Source: CAURMH01 sp963525745 (lineage in GTDB: Bacteria > Pseudomonadota > Gammaproteobacteria > Enterobacterales > Pasteurellaceae). Taken from it: a stretch of DNA of 40,631 bases. Location of the stretch: the NCBI GenBank assembly GCA_963525745.1, contig CAURMH010000006.1:1-40631 (forward strand). The letters run 5' to 3'. This document shows positions 8,447 to 16,723 of the stretch, in pieces (the first letter of the stretch is position 1; each line of letters starts with the position of its first letter). The notes under the pieces are model-generated. The model was not told the origin of the DNA and searched no databases. It saw only the letters and a program-made list of their open reading frames with translations. The position numbers were made by a program, and so were the translations under genes.

Positions 8447-8460
8447 TTGATACTAATCAA
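8447..8460. promoter_or_regulatory. FNR box (perfect consensus)
   Basis: TTGATACTAATCAA fits TTGAT-N4-ATCAA at every fixed base. Its centre is about 60 bp upstream of the TSS expected from the TACAAT -10 at 8502-8507, matching the class I activator position near -61.5. It predicts anaerobic activation of the SLC13 transporter. Confidence 0.75.
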
Positions 8461-8479
8461 TTTTTAGTATGGTTCGCAT

Positions 8480-8507
8480 TTCTGAAAAAATGCATCTGTG
8501 CTACAAT
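8480..8507 (+). promoter_or_regulatory. Promoter of the SLC13-family transporter
   Basis: The -10 is TACAAT (8502-8507), with a weak -35 TTCTGA (8480-8485) at 16 bp. A weak -35 is typical where an activator such as FNR is needed. Confidence 0.5.
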
Positions 8508-8537
8508 TCGTCCGTTTTTTGATATACAGGAGTCCTT

Positions 8538-9941
8538 ATGCAGCAGGCACCCGTTACCACAGATTCGCCGGCGCGAGCGGGAGGAAACAGAAAGGCCGTT
8601 ATTTTTATTGTTGATGTTATTATTTTTTTTGCTTTATTAATGGCGCTGCCTTTTGAGCCCGCCGCGAATAAAGGATTGGCGTTGTTGGCTTTCGTTGCAA
8701 TTTTGTGGTTAACCGAGGCGATTAATATCACGGTGACGGCGCTTTTTGTACCGCTGCTGGCGGTCTTACTTGGGTTGGTCAATAGCCGTCAAGCGCTGGT
8801 TGCTTTTGCCGATCCGACGATTTTCCTGTTTTTCGGCGGTTTTGCTATTGCTACGGCGTTAAATGTACAGAAAATAGACAAGATGATCGCAAACAAAATT
8901 ATGCAATGGGCTAAAGGTCGCTTGTTTGTTGCTGTGTTATATCTTTTTTTAGCCACGGCCTTTTTTTCTATGTGGATGAGTAACACGGCAACGGCGGCTA
9001 TGATGATTCCACTTTCTATGACGATTCTAAGTCAGCTGGATCGAACCCGAGAGCATAATACTTATGTGTTTGTGCTATTAGGTATTGCTTACAGCGCAAC
9101 CATCGGTGGAATGGGAACGTTGGTCGGAAGCCCGCCGAACGTTATAGTTGCTTCTCAGCTTCATTTGAATTTTGCCAATTGGCTAAAATACGGCTTTCCC
9201 GTTATGTTGTTGCTGTTTCCGATAATCATTGGCTGGTTGTATTTAATTTTTAAGCCGAAACTTAATTTACGCTTTGATGCAGAGTTTTGCAAAGTAAAGC
9301 TGAATAATAAGCGTATTTTGACATTAATTATTTTTGTTTCCGTGGCATTTCTCTGGATTTTTGGGAGTTATATTAATTCGATTATTTCTCATTATTTAGG
9401 TTTGCCTGACCAAATAGGTAGCTTTGACAGTATGGTCGCATTAGGGGCGGCTATTGTCATTTGCCTTACCGGGATTGCATCGTGGCGCGAAATACAAAAC
9501 AATACGGAGTGGGGCGTCTTGTTCCTCTTTGGTGGCGGATTAACCCTGAGTTCAGTGTTGGAAAGTTCCGGCGCCAGTAAAATTATGGCCGACGGTATTG
9601 TTTTTCTGATTGAAGGCGGACATTATTATGTGATGGCGTTGATTGTCGCTGTCTTTATTGTCTCATTGACCGAATTCACTTCTAATACAGCGAGCGCCGC
9701 TTTATTAGTGCCGATTTTCATTTCTATTGCGCGCGCTTTAAACATGCCGCCACTCGGCTTTGCGATGATTATCGGACTTGGCGCCTCTTGTGCATTTATG
9801 ATGCCGGTGGGGACGCCGCCGAATGCCATTGTTTATGCGACGGGTTATATTAAACAAAGTGAAATGGTTCGGGTCGGTAAGTTTATTGATTTAACCTGTA
9901 TGATTGTTATTGCGACGATCGCCTACTTATTTTGGATGTAG
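8538..9941 (+). CDS. SLC13/DASS-family sodium:dicarboxylate or anion symporter
   Basis: 467 residues, strongly hydrophobic with about 11-12 membrane segments. It shows paired family motifs: SNTATAAMMIPL in the first half and SNTASAALLVPI plus GTPPNAIVYATGYIKQSEM in the second. These are the duplicated SNT ion/substrate-binding loops of the divalent anion:Na+ symporters, which move succinate, malate, fumarate, citrate or similar anions through the inner membrane. CAGGAG precedes the ATG. The upstream perfect FNR box and the succinate-linked metabolism of Pasteurellaceae suggest an anaerobic C4-dicarboxylate role, but the substrate cannot be read from sequence. It appears to be transcribed alone. 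Confidence 0.88.
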   Translation: MQQAPVTTDSPARAGGNRKAVIFIVDVIIFFALLMALPFEPAANKGLALLAFVAILWLTEAINITVTALFVPLLAVLLGLVNSRQALVAFADPTIFLFFGGFAIATALNVQKIDKMIANKIMQWAKGRLFVAVLYLFLATAFFSMWMSNTATAAMMIPLSMTILSQLDRTREHNTYVFVLLGIAYSATIGGMGTLVGSPPNVIVASQLHLNFANWLKYGFPVMLLLFPIIIGWLYLIFKPKLNLRFDAEFCKVKLNNKRILTLIIFVSVAFLWIFGSYINSIISHYLGLPDQIGSFDSMVALGAAIVICLTGIASWREIQNNTEWGVLFLFGGGLTLSSVLESSGASKIMADGIVFLIEGGHYYVMALIVAVFIVSLTEFTSNTASAALLVPIFISIARALNMPPLGFAMIIGLGASCAFMMPVGTPPNAIVYATGYIKQSEMVRVGKFIDLTCMIVIATIAYLFWM

Positions 9942-10090
9942 GTGTCCGCGCTATTTTGTCTAGAGAGAGATTGAGGTTTCCCTTTTATTTTTAAAGTGCG
10001 GTCAAATTATAGCGAGTTTATTGATTGACTATCTTAGCGGCTTCTTTTGTGACATAATTCCAACAATTTGGTGATTAAGTGAGGATAAAA

Positions 10091-10498
10091 ATGCGAATTT
10101 TACATACCATGCTGCGTGTTGGCGATCTGGCACGCTCAATTAAATTTTATCAGGAAATATTAGGAATGCGCCTGCTGCGTACCAACGAAAATCCTGAATA
10201 TCAATATTCGTTGGCATTTTTAGGCTATGACGACGAAGATAGTGGTGCGGTGATTGAGTTAACTTATAACTGGGGTGTAACCGAGTATGAGTTGGGAACG
10301 GCGTACGGGCATATTGCTATCGGCGTGGAGGATATTTATTCTACGTGTGAGTCGGTTCGTGCAAACGGCGGAAAAGTTACCCGCGAACCGGGGCCGGTTA
10401 AAGGCGGCACTACGGTTATCGCGTTTGTAGAAGATCCGGACGGTTATAAGATCGAGTTTATTGAAAATAAACAGGCTAAAGCGGCATTAGGTAATTAA
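10091..10498 (+). CDS. gloA: Lactoylglutathione lyase (glyoxalase I)
   Basis: 135 residues from the ATG at 10091, preceded by GAGG at 10081-10084. A GTG 12 nt upstream is in frame but would overlap the ribosome site. The enzyme converts the methylglyoxal-glutathione hemithioacetal to S-lactoylglutathione in the cytoplasm. All four metal ligands are present: His5, Glu56, His74 and Glu122, which matches the Ni-dependent bacterial type. Length matches the known Haemophilus enzyme. It is followed at 63 nt by rnt, the same gene order as known in H. influenzae relatives. Confidence 0.95.
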   Translation: MRILHTMLRVGDLARSIKFYQEILGMRLLRTNENPEYQYSLAFLGYDDEDSGAVIELTYNWGVTEYELGTAYGHIAIGVEDIYSTCESVRANGGKVTREPGPVKGGTTVIAFVEDPDGYKIEFIENKQAKAALGN

Positions 10499-10561
10499 GC
10501 GTTATGATTGAAAATTCAATTTATTTTGACCGCACTTTATCTCGCCGAAAAGGATGTTTTC

Positions 10562-11218
10562 GTGTCTGATAACGCCTCGGTTGCCCCGTTTAATTTATTA
10601 AAAAATCGGTTTCGCGGCTATTTTCCGGTTGTCATTGATGTCGAAACCGCCGGCTTTGATGCGAAAAGAGATGCTTTGCTGGAATTGGCTGCCGTGACAT
10701 TTAAAATGGGGAAAGACGGTTTGTTGGCGCCTGATCAAAAATGTCATTTTCATATCGCGCCTTTTGCCGGCGCAAATATTAATGCCGATTCGTTAAAGTT
10801 TAATGGTATTGATATTGATAATCCTCTTCGTGACGCCGTGTCCGAACTGGATGCAATAACCGGATTGTTTCAAATGGTACGTCGTGGGCAAAAAGAGGCT
10901 GATTGTCAACGCTCGATTATTGTTGCCCATAATGCTGCATTTGATCAAAGTTTTATTATGGCGGCGGCAGAGCGAACAGGAGTGAAACGAAATCCGTTTC
11001 ATCCTTTCGGTATGTTTGATACGGCGACATTGGCGGGTTTTATGTTCGGTCAAACCGTGTTAATCAAAGCCTGCCAAGCGGCAAATATTCCCTTCGATCA
11101 TAAACAGGCGCATTCTGCACTGTATGACACGGAACGTACGGCAGAATTGTTTTGCTACATGGTGAATCATCTGAAACAATTGGGCGGTTTCCCGCATTCA
11201 GCGGTAATTGCTCAATAA
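10562..11218 (+). CDS. rnt: Ribonuclease T
   Basis: 218 residues. I choose GTG at 10562 because AAGGATG lies just before it and the protein then begins MSDNASVAPFNLLKNRF, as family members do. A longer reading from a TTG at 10508 would translate through an uptake signal. RNase T is a DEDDh 3'-5' exoribonuclease that trims tRNA CCA ends, 5S and 23S rRNA. The catalytic residues are visible: Asp26 and Glu28 (VIDVETAGF), Asp128 (AHNAAFDQ), His184 and Asp189 (HSALYDTERTAE). It probably shares the gloA transcript. Confidence 0.94.
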   Translation: MSDNASVAPFNLLKNRFRGYFPVVIDVETAGFDAKRDALLELAAVTFKMGKDGLLAPDQKCHFHIAPFAGANINADSLKFNGIDIDNPLRDAVSELDAITGLFQMVRRGQKEADCQRSIIVAHNAAFDQSFIMAAAERTGVKRNPFHPFGMFDTATLAGFMFGQTVLIKACQAANIPFDHKQAHSALYDTERTAELFCYMVNHLKQLGGFPHSAVIAQ

Positions 11219-11311
11219 AGTTAAATTACTAAATTATTTTAAAGTGCGGTAGATTTTTTCCTCATTTTCGAGTACATTCAAATATCCACCTAAAAACTAA
11301 GGACAATTATC

Positions 11312-12679
11312 ATGTTGACTAATCCTGTGGTTATTTCCATTATTGTTTTATTGGCACTCAGTTTATTAAGAATAAATGTTGTTATCGCCGTTATTATTTC
11401 CGCTTTAACAGCTGGCGTGCTTGCCGACGGCTTTACATTAGAAAATATTAAAGCGACTATTTCGACATTTATCAGCGGATTGGGCGGCGGTGCCGAAGTG
11501 GCGATGAATTATGCTTTACTCGGCGCTTTCGCCATCGCGATTTCTCGTTCGGGCATTACCGATTTATTAGCGCTAAAAATTATTAAATTATTAGGCAAAG
11601 CGCCGACACAGCGCGCTGTAACAGGCTTTAAATATTTAATGTTTTCCGTACTCGGTCTGTTTGCCATTTCATCACAAAATATTTTGCCGATTCATATTGC
11701 TTTTATTCCGATTGTGATTCCCCCGTTACTTGGCGTATTTAATCAGTTAAAAATCGATCGGCGAGCCATTGCCTGTATTCTGACCTTCGGTTTAACCGCA
11801 ACTTATATGTCGTTGCCGATTGGCTTTGGGAAAATTTTTATTGAAGATATTTTAGTGGGAAATATTAATAAAGTGGGCGCGGCTTATGGATTAACGACGA
11901 CGACGGCTGAAATGTCGAAAGCCATGTTGGTGCCGATTAGCGGGATGGTTATCGGGCTGCTTATCGCGGTGTTTGTAACTTATCGTAAACCGAGAGAATA
12001 TCCGAATCATCCGATTCATTCGAATCTTGAACAGCTTGAGCAAAGTACGGCAAAATTAAATCCCTACTATATTTGCGTATGTATTTTAGGTATTGCCGCT
12101 GCCTTTGCAGCACAAATTGCAGTCGGTTCCATTGCTATGGGTGGTTTGGCCGGATTGATCGTTTTTGCCTTAGGCGGTGTTTTTAAACTGCGCGAAAGTA
12201 ATGATATTTTTCAACAAGGTCTGCGTTTAATGGCCATGATCGGATTTGTGATGATTGCTGCCTCAGGTTATGCGGAAGTCATTAATAAAACGAATAGTGT
12301 AACGGATTTAGTTAATTCGTTCAGCCAATCCATCGGCCCTGATAGCAAAGGTTTAGCGGCGCTTTTAATGCTCTTGGTCGGTTTGTGGGTAACCATGGGA
12401 ATCGGTTCCTCATTTTCTACTGTGCCGATTATTGCCTCAATTTATGTGCCGTTGTGTTTAGCATTAGGATTTACGCCGTTTCAAACATTGGCGCTGGTAG
12501 GCGCTTCTGCCGCATTGGGTGATGCCGGTTCGCCAACATCGGATTCAATTTTGGGAACGACATCAGGGCTAAATGCGGATGGAGAGCATGATCATATTTG
12601 GGATTCCACAATTCCGACATTTATCCACTTCAACATTCCGCTTATTATTTCCGGCTGGATTGCCGCAATGTATTTCTAA
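11312..12679 (+). CDS. Na+/H+ antiporter family protein (NhaC-like)
   Basis: 455 residues with about 11-12 hydrophobic segments. It starts MLTNPVVISIIVLLALSLLR and has glycine-rich membrane segments (FISGLGGGAEVAMNYALLG) and a C-terminal ALGDAGSPTSDSILGTTSGLN motif that is typical of the NhaC-type/ion transporter superfamily. Proteins of this type in Haemophilus are annotated as Na+/H+ antiporters, although other antiport substrates such as amino acids exist in the superfamily, so the substrate is uncertain. AAGGAC precedes the ATG. A strong hairpin follows the stop codon directly and also holds the ribosome site of priC. Confidence 0.85.
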   Translation: MLTNPVVISIIVLLALSLLRINVVIAVIISALTAGVLADGFTLENIKATISTFISGLGGGAEVAMNYALLGAFAIAISRSGITDLLALKIIKLLGKAPTQRAVTGFKYLMFSVLGLFAISSQNILPIHIAFIPIVIPPLLGVFNQLKIDRRAIACILTFGLTATYMSLPIGFGKIFIEDILVGNINKVGAAYGLTTTTAEMSKAMLVPISGMVIGLLIAVFVTYRKPREYPNHPIHSNLEQLEQSTAKLNPYYICVCILGIAAAFAAQIAVGSIAMGGLAGLIVFALGGVFKLRESNDIFQQGLRLMAMIGFVMIAASGYAEVINKTNSVTDLVNSFSQSIGPDSKGLAALLMLLVGLWVTMGIGSSFSTVPIIASIYVPLCLALGFTPFQTLALVGASAALGDAGSPTSDSILGTTSGLNADGEHDHIWDSTIPTFIHFNIPLIISGWIAAMYF

Positions 12680-12685
12680 TCATTT

Positions 12686-12707
12686 ATCCCCCTTTTAGGG
12701 GGATTTT
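12686..12707 (+). terminator. Terminator-like hairpin that includes the priC ribosome binding site
   Basis: ATCCCCC (12686-12692) pairs with GGGGGAT (12698-12704) around a TTTTA loop, and is followed by TTTT. The 3' arm is also the only purine-rich ribosome site before the priC ATG at 12711. The element may partly end transcription from the antiporter gene, hide the priC start, or both. Confidence 0.65.
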
Positions 12708-12710
12708 ACT

Positions 12711-13289
12711 ATGCGAATTCAAGAACTTATTCAACAGCTCGAAATAAAAGTAAAAAACTTGCACGAGCAATATCAAGAAAAAGGCGAGCAAAAAATTGTG
12801 GTGAAATTTGACCGCACTTTGTTTTGCGAGGATTTTCAATCGGTAAATTTTTATTTAGAGGAAATTAATCAAACGCTGGATAAAATTAAACGGTTAGAGG
12901 TTAAAACAACGGAATATTATGTTTACTTAACCCAACGCCTTGTCGCTCAATGTACAGTACTATCTGATGCGCTACGGTTAAATCACGGTGATAAAACGTA
13001 TAATGATAGCGAAGTTGTCTGGCAAAAAAAGGTACAGGATAAAAAGTCCCATGCCATTCACCGTCTTCCGCCGAGGGAACGATTGGATAAATATTATGAG
13101 GCGCTACAAAAGTTAACAGATAAATTGCTTAAGTTTCAAGATCTTGAATCCTCTGCGGAAGCGGATTTAAAACTTCACTATGCTACTCAAATTTCAAAAT
13201 TACAACAGCGCAGACAAAAAGCATTGGAAGCAATTGAGTTACTTGAAGACTATTTAGCATTTAAAAACGGGCAGGAGAATCGTTTTTAG
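12711..13289 (+). CDS. priC: Primosomal replication protein N'' (PriC)
   Basis: 192 residues, basic and helix-rich with Gln/Leu/Lys heptad-like patterns. It begins MRIQELIQQLEIKVKNLHEQ and ends in a long charged helix (KLQQRRQKALEAIELLEDYLAF). This matches PriC, which reloads DnaB at collapsed replication forks with PriA/Rep. The family diverges strongly and has no catalytic motif, so the call rests on overall pattern, length and its place next to the antiporter gene as in Haemophilus. Its AGGGGGA ribosome site lies 7 nt before ATG but inside a stable hairpin, so translation may be low. A strong terminator follows. Confidence 0.82.
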   Translation: MRIQELIQQLEIKVKNLHEQYQEKGEQKIVVKFDRTLFCEDFQSVNFYLEEINQTLDKIKRLEVKTTEYYVYLTQRLVAQCTVLSDALRLNHGDKTYNDSEVVWQKKVQDKKSHAIHRLPPRERLDKYYEALQKLTDKLLKFQDLESSAEADLKLHYATQISKLQQRRQKALEAIELLEDYLAFKNGQENRF

Positions 13290-13303
13290 CTTCGCATAAA
13301 GTA

Positions 13304-13331
13304 AAAGCCCTAAAGATTATTTTAGGGCTTT
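13304..13331. terminator. Bidirectional terminator between priC and tpx
   Basis: AAAGCCCTAAA (13304-13314) pairs perfectly with TTTAGGGCTTT (13321-13331) over a 6-nt loop. A/T flanks serve both strands, and it lies between convergent priC and tpx. Confidence 0.85.
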
Positions 13332-13378
13332 GAAAATTGATGGCGAAAAATAAGCGCCAAACGTGGAATCGATGTCGT

Positions 13379-13879
13379 TTATTTCAGTACGGCTAAAGCG
13401 GCGTCGTAATTTGGCTCGTTTTTGATTTCCGAAACAAGCTCACTGTGAAGAACGATATTATTTTCATCCAGTACGATAACGGCTCGAGCGGCCAGACCTT
13501 TCAACGGACCCGATGTGATATTTACTCCTAGGATATCGTGAACGTTTTTATGCCGGAAAGTGGAAAGCGTTTGTACATTTTCGATACCTTCGGCACCACA
13601 AAAACGCGTCTGCGCAAAAGGGAGGTCGGCTGAAATGCAAAGTACGACGGTATTAAGTAAATTTGTCGCTTTTTGATTAAATACGCGTACGGAAGTTGCG
13701 CAAACGCCGGTGTCTATACTCGGAAAAATATTGAGAACTTTTCGTTTGCCGACGAAGGTTTCTAAATCAATGTCGGTTAATTCATTCGTGGTAAACCGAA
13801 TATCGGAAATTGTTTCACCGATTAACGGGAAATCGCCGGAAACCTCAATTGGGCTGCCGGAAAGGCTGATTGTGCTCAT
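13379..13879 (-). CDS. tpx: Thiol peroxidase Tpx
   Basis: 166 residues, an atypical 2-Cys peroxiredoxin that reduces alkyl hydroperoxides and H2O2 using thioredoxin. The peroxidatic Cys60 is in FPSIDTGVCATSVR and the resolving Cys94 is in FAQTRFCGAEG, the exact spacing of the family. Length is normal. The gene starts 8 nt after the hisC stop in the same direction with GGAGA before the ATG, so it is the last gene of a serC-hisC-tpx transcription unit. No OxyR or FNR site is visible in the tiny gap, so any redox control must act further upstream or at an internal promoter. Confidence 0.96.
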   Translation of the reverse strand: MSTISLSGSPIEVSGDFPLIGETISDIRFTTNELTDIDLETFVGKRKVLNIFPSIDTGVCATSVRVFNQKATNLLNTVVLCISADLPFAQTRFCGAEGIENVQTLSTFRHKNVHDILGVNITSGPLKGLAARAVIVLDENNIVLHSELVSEIKNEPNYDAALAVLK

Positions 13880-13887
13880 GTTGTCTC

Positions 13888-14988
13888 CTATTTCAGATTA
13901 AGTATGTGGCTAAGTGCGGTAAAAAATCGATCGTTTTCTGAGGGTAAACCAATGCTAACCCGTAAATGATTCGGCATACCGTAACCGGCAATTGGCCGCA
14001 CGATAACGCCTTGATGCAATAAGGCGGTATAAATCGGTTCGGCAGGCTGTTTAAAATCAATTGTAATAAAGTTGCCTTTTGAAGGGATATATTGCAGCTG
14101 ATGTTTTTGGCAAAAGGCTTCATAACGCTTCATTTCAGTGCGGTTGTTTTTTGCAACTCGCTCAATAAAGGCATCATCATTTAAGACGGCAACGGCTGCC
14201 GCTAATGCCAGACTGTTACAATTGAAAGGTTGACGTACGCGATTAAGCAAGTCGGTTATTTCCGAATTAGCGACCGCATAGCCGATGCGTAATCCGGCTA
14301 GTCCATAAGCTTTTGATAATGAACGTGAAACGATTAGATTAGGATATTTTTTTAATAAGCCGAAAGAATTGACACGTTCGTTTTGTTCGGTAAATTCGGT
14401 ATAGGCCTCATCTAAAACAACAATAATATGCTGCGGCACCTTGGATAAAAACACATCAATTTCTTCTTCTGTCAGGAAGTTGCCGGTGGGATTATTCGGG
14501 TTGGCGATGTAGATTAATTTCGTTTTTGGGGTAATTGCAGCTAAAAATCCCGCTAAATCATGTCCCCAATTTCTTGCCGGAATTTCACGCGCGACGGCAT
14601 TAATGGCTTTTGTCACTAGCGGATAGACGATAAAGGCATATTGTGAATAGATAATTTCATCCCGTTCCGAGGCGAAAGTATGGGCAAAAAGCTCAAGTAG
14701 ATCATTTGAGCCATTGCCTAAAGTGATTTGATTCGGGGTTAAGCCATATTTGTTGGCTATGGCTTGTTTTAGTTCAAAACCATTGGCATCGGGGTAGCGG
14801 GTGAGTTGGTTTAATCGGTTGATAATGGCTTGTTTGGCGCTTTCCGGAAATTCAAAAGGATTTTCATTCGAGGCAAGTTTAACAATATTACTGATACCAA
14901 GCTCGCGTTCCAGTTCTTCAATAGGTTTTCCGGCTTGATATGGGGAAAGTGATTTTACGCCTTCATTGGCAAGATCAAGATACTGCAT
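13888..14988 (-). CDS. hisC: Histidinol-phosphate/aromatic aminotransferase
   Basis: 366 residues, fold-type I PLP aminotransferase. Visible motifs are NENPF (residues 41-45), NPNNPTGN (163-170), DEAY (193-196) and the PLP lysine Lys226 in SRSLSKAYGLAGLRIGYA. It converts imidazole-acetol phosphate to histidinol phosphate with glutamate. Related enzymes also act on aromatic amino acids. It lies outside a his operon, behind serC. Pasteurellaceae often carry a second hisC, and this position matches the hisC-2/serC pairing I recall from H. influenzae, so an aromatic or broad-specificity role is possible. The start has an AAGGAC ribosome site. Confidence 0.92.
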   Translation of the reverse strand: MQYLDLANEGVKSLSPYQAGKPIEELERELGISNIVKLASNENPFEFPESAKQAIINRLNQLTRYPDANGFELKQAIANKYGLTPNQITLGNGSNDLLELFAHTFASERDEIIYSQYAFIVYPLVTKAINAVAREIPARNWGHDLAGFLAAITPKTKLIYIANPNNPTGNFLTEEEIDVFLSKVPQHIIVVLDEAYTEFTEQNERVNSFGLLKKYPNLIVSRSLSKAYGLAGLRIGYAVANSEITDLLNRVRQPFNCNSLALAAAVAVLNDDAFIERVAKNNRTEMKRYEAFCQKHQLQYIPSKGNFITIDFKQPAEPIYTALLHQGVIVRPIAGYGMPNHLRVSIGLPSENDRFFTALSHILNLK

Positions 14989-15005
14989 GATTAGGTCCTT
15001 AAAAC

Positions 15006-15025
15006 GACGGATGTTGCCATCCGTC
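15006..15025 (-). other. Intergenic hairpin between serC and hisC
   Basis: On the minus strand GACGGATG and CATCCGTC pair perfectly over 8 bp with a GCAA (GNRA) tetraloop, followed by GTTTT. The T-run is short, so it could be a weak terminator/attenuator or an mRNA stability element lowering hisC-tpx relative to serC. Confidence 0.55.
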
Positions 15026-15038
15026 AGAAAAGATAGGG

Positions 15039-16124
15039 TTATAGATTTTCGGCTTCGAATTTTTTCATAAATTCAATGAGGGCATTAATCCCTTCCAATG
15101 GCATTGCATTGTAAATAGAGGCACGCATGCCGCCCAACACTTTATGCCCCTTAAGCGCTTGCAATCCGGCTTTAGTCGCTTCGCTAACAAATTTTGCATC
15201 CAGTTCCGGATTGCCTGTGACAAATGTGATATTCATTGTAGAGCGATTTTCGGGAGCAACGATATTGCGATAGAGTTTGCTACTATCAATATAATCATAA
15301 AGCGTTTTGGCTTTGATTGCGTTGCGTTGTGCAACAACGTCTAATCCGCCTTCTGCCAACATATGTTTGAATACAAGCGAACATAAATACCAAGCGAATG
15401 TCGGCGGCGTATTGATCATAGAATCGGCATTGGATTGGGTTTCGTAATTCCAAATTGACGGCGTGGCTTTGCGCGCTTTACCGAGTAAGTCTTCTCTGAT
15501 AATCACTAATGTAATGCCTGCCGGACCGAGGTTTTTTTGTGCACCGGCATAAATGACGCCGAATTTATTGATGTCGATTTTTCGGGAGAGAATATTAGAG
15601 GACATATCGGCCACTAAAACGGCATTGCCTACTTTTGGAATATAGAAAATTTCAACACCGCTGATGGTTTCGTTCGGACAATAATGAACATAGTCGTATT
15701 GGTCGGCAATATCGCTAAAATCCAGATTCGTGACATGCCATTTGCCGTCTTTATTTTCAACAATATTAATTTCATCAATTTCGGCAAAATTACGTGCTTC
15801 TTTAGCGGCTGTTGCCGACCAATGCCCGGTATTTAAATAAAGGGCTTTACCTTTTTCACCAATTAAATTCATCGGTAAGGCGGCAAATTGTCCGCGTGCC
15901 CCACCTTGTAAAAATAACACTTTGTAATTATCCGGAATGCTATAAAGGGCGCGTAAATCTTTTTCGGCTTGTGCGGTCATTTCTGTAAAGTGTTTTCCGC
16001 GATGGCTCACTTCCATAACGGAAACGCCTTGCTCAAGCCAATTGATTAATTCGGCTTGAGCTTGTTTTAACACAGCAGGCGGCATCATGGCCGGGCCGGC
16101 ACTAAAATTAAATACTTTTGGCAT
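15039..16124 (-). CDS. serC: Phosphoserine aminotransferase
   Basis: 361 residues from the ATG at 16124, which gives the family N-terminus MPKVFNFSAGPAMMPP and has AAGGAA upstream. A 15-codon in-frame extension is not family-like. The PLP-dependent enzyme makes 3-phosphoserine in serine synthesis and acts in the pyridoxal-phosphate pathway. The PLP lysine is Lys197 in YAGAQKNLGPAG. HWSATAAKEA and FLQGGARGQF are typical substrate/PLP-loop segments. It heads the serC-hisC-tpx unit. Confidence 0.96.
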   Translation of the reverse strand: MPKVFNFSAGPAMMPPAVLKQAQAELINWLEQGVSVMEVSHRGKHFTEMTAQAEKDLRALYSIPDNYKVLFLQGGARGQFAALPMNLIGEKGKALYLNTGHWSATAAKEARNFAEIDEINIVENKDGKWHVTNLDFSDIADQYDYVHYCPNETISGVEIFYIPKVGNAVLVADMSSNILSRKIDINKFGVIYAGAQKNLGPAGITLVIIREDLLGKARKATPSIWNYETQSNADSMINTPPTFAWYLCSLVFKHMLAEGGLDVVAQRNAIKAKTLYDYIDSSKLYRNIVAPENRSTMNITFVTGNPELDAKFVSEATKAGLQALKGHKVLGGMRASIYNAMPLEGINALIEFMKKFEAENL

Positions 16125-16247
16125 GATATATTCCTTGATTCTGGCAAATAAGGTTTTTATTTTTACCACCGCCGCTTTTGATAATCAACGAATTTTAATT
16201 AAATTCACTGAAATTTTGATATAGCCCATAAATCCTTTTGCTAGATT

Positions 16248-16276
16248 TTGACGAAAGAGAAAAAAATCGTTACAGT
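16248..16276 (+). promoter_or_regulatory. Promoter of tmaR
   Basis: TTGACG (16248-16253), a 17-bp spacer and TACAGT (16271-16276) make a good sigma-70 promoter. The predicted TSS is near 16283, giving a leader of about 25 nt before the ATG. The TTG of the -35 is also an in-frame start-like codon, which argues against starting translation there. Confidence 0.65.
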
Positions 16277-16307
16277 AAAAAGACGTTTAATTTTGAGAGT
16301 GATTAGT

Positions 16308-16655
16308 ATGGAAAATATAAATAAAAAATCATTTCAGGATGTTTTAGAATACGTGCGCTTATATCGTTTAAAAAATAAGCTAAAACGGGATATTGAAGAT
16401 AATGAACGTAAAATTCGTGATAATAAAAAGCGGGTTTTGTTATTAGATAACTTAAATCAATATATTACGGACGATATGAGTATCAGCGATGTGCGTGAAA
16501 TCATTGAAAATATGCGTGACGACTATGAAGTACGGGTCGACGATTATACTATTCGTAGCGCCGAGCTTTCACAACAACGCCGTGATATCGGTAATAAAAT
16601 GAAAGCGCAGCGAAAAGATCATGTTTCGTTAGCAAAAAATAAAATCACGGCGTAA
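16308..16655 (+). CDS. tmaR: PTS system regulator TmaR (YeeX/DUF496 family)
   Basis: 115 residues from the ATG at 16308. The sequence aligns by eye with E. coli YeeX: KSFQDVLEYVRLYRLKNKL, then IRDNKKRVLLLDNL, DYEVRVDDY and an RRDIGNKMKAQRK tail. It is almost all charged alpha-helix with coiled-coil character and no membrane segment. In E. coli this protein clusters at one pole and holds PTS Enzyme I there, tuning sugar uptake. It stands alone with its own promoter and a terminator made of paired uptake signals. The presence of manXYZ in the same window gives it a plausible client pathway, though Enzyme I itself is not here. Confidence 0.9.
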   Translation: MENINKKSFQDVLEYVRLYRLKNKLKRDIEDNERKIRDNKKRVLLLDNLNQYITDDMSISDVREIIENMRDDYEVRVDDYTIRSAELSQQRRDIGNKMKAQRKDHVSLAKNKITA

Positions 16656-16723
16656 TTAAAACCGAGCTGCCATTAATAATGTGGTAGGAAGTGATTGACG
16701 CGTGATGTAAAAGTCAGGATTTT

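Noticed and set aside
10508..10561. 18-codon upstream extension of rnt from TTG
   Set aside because: It translates an uptake signal and lacks a ribosome site, while GTG 10562 has AAGGATG before it and gives the expected N-terminus.
16125..16169. 15-codon upstream extension of serC
   Set aside because: The ATG at 16124 has AAGGAA upstream and gives the conserved SerC N-terminus.
16248..16307. TTG-initiated N-terminal extension of tmaR
   Set aside because: The TTG is part of a good -35 box, the extension is not like the YeeX family, and an ATG at 16308 gives the family N-terminus.
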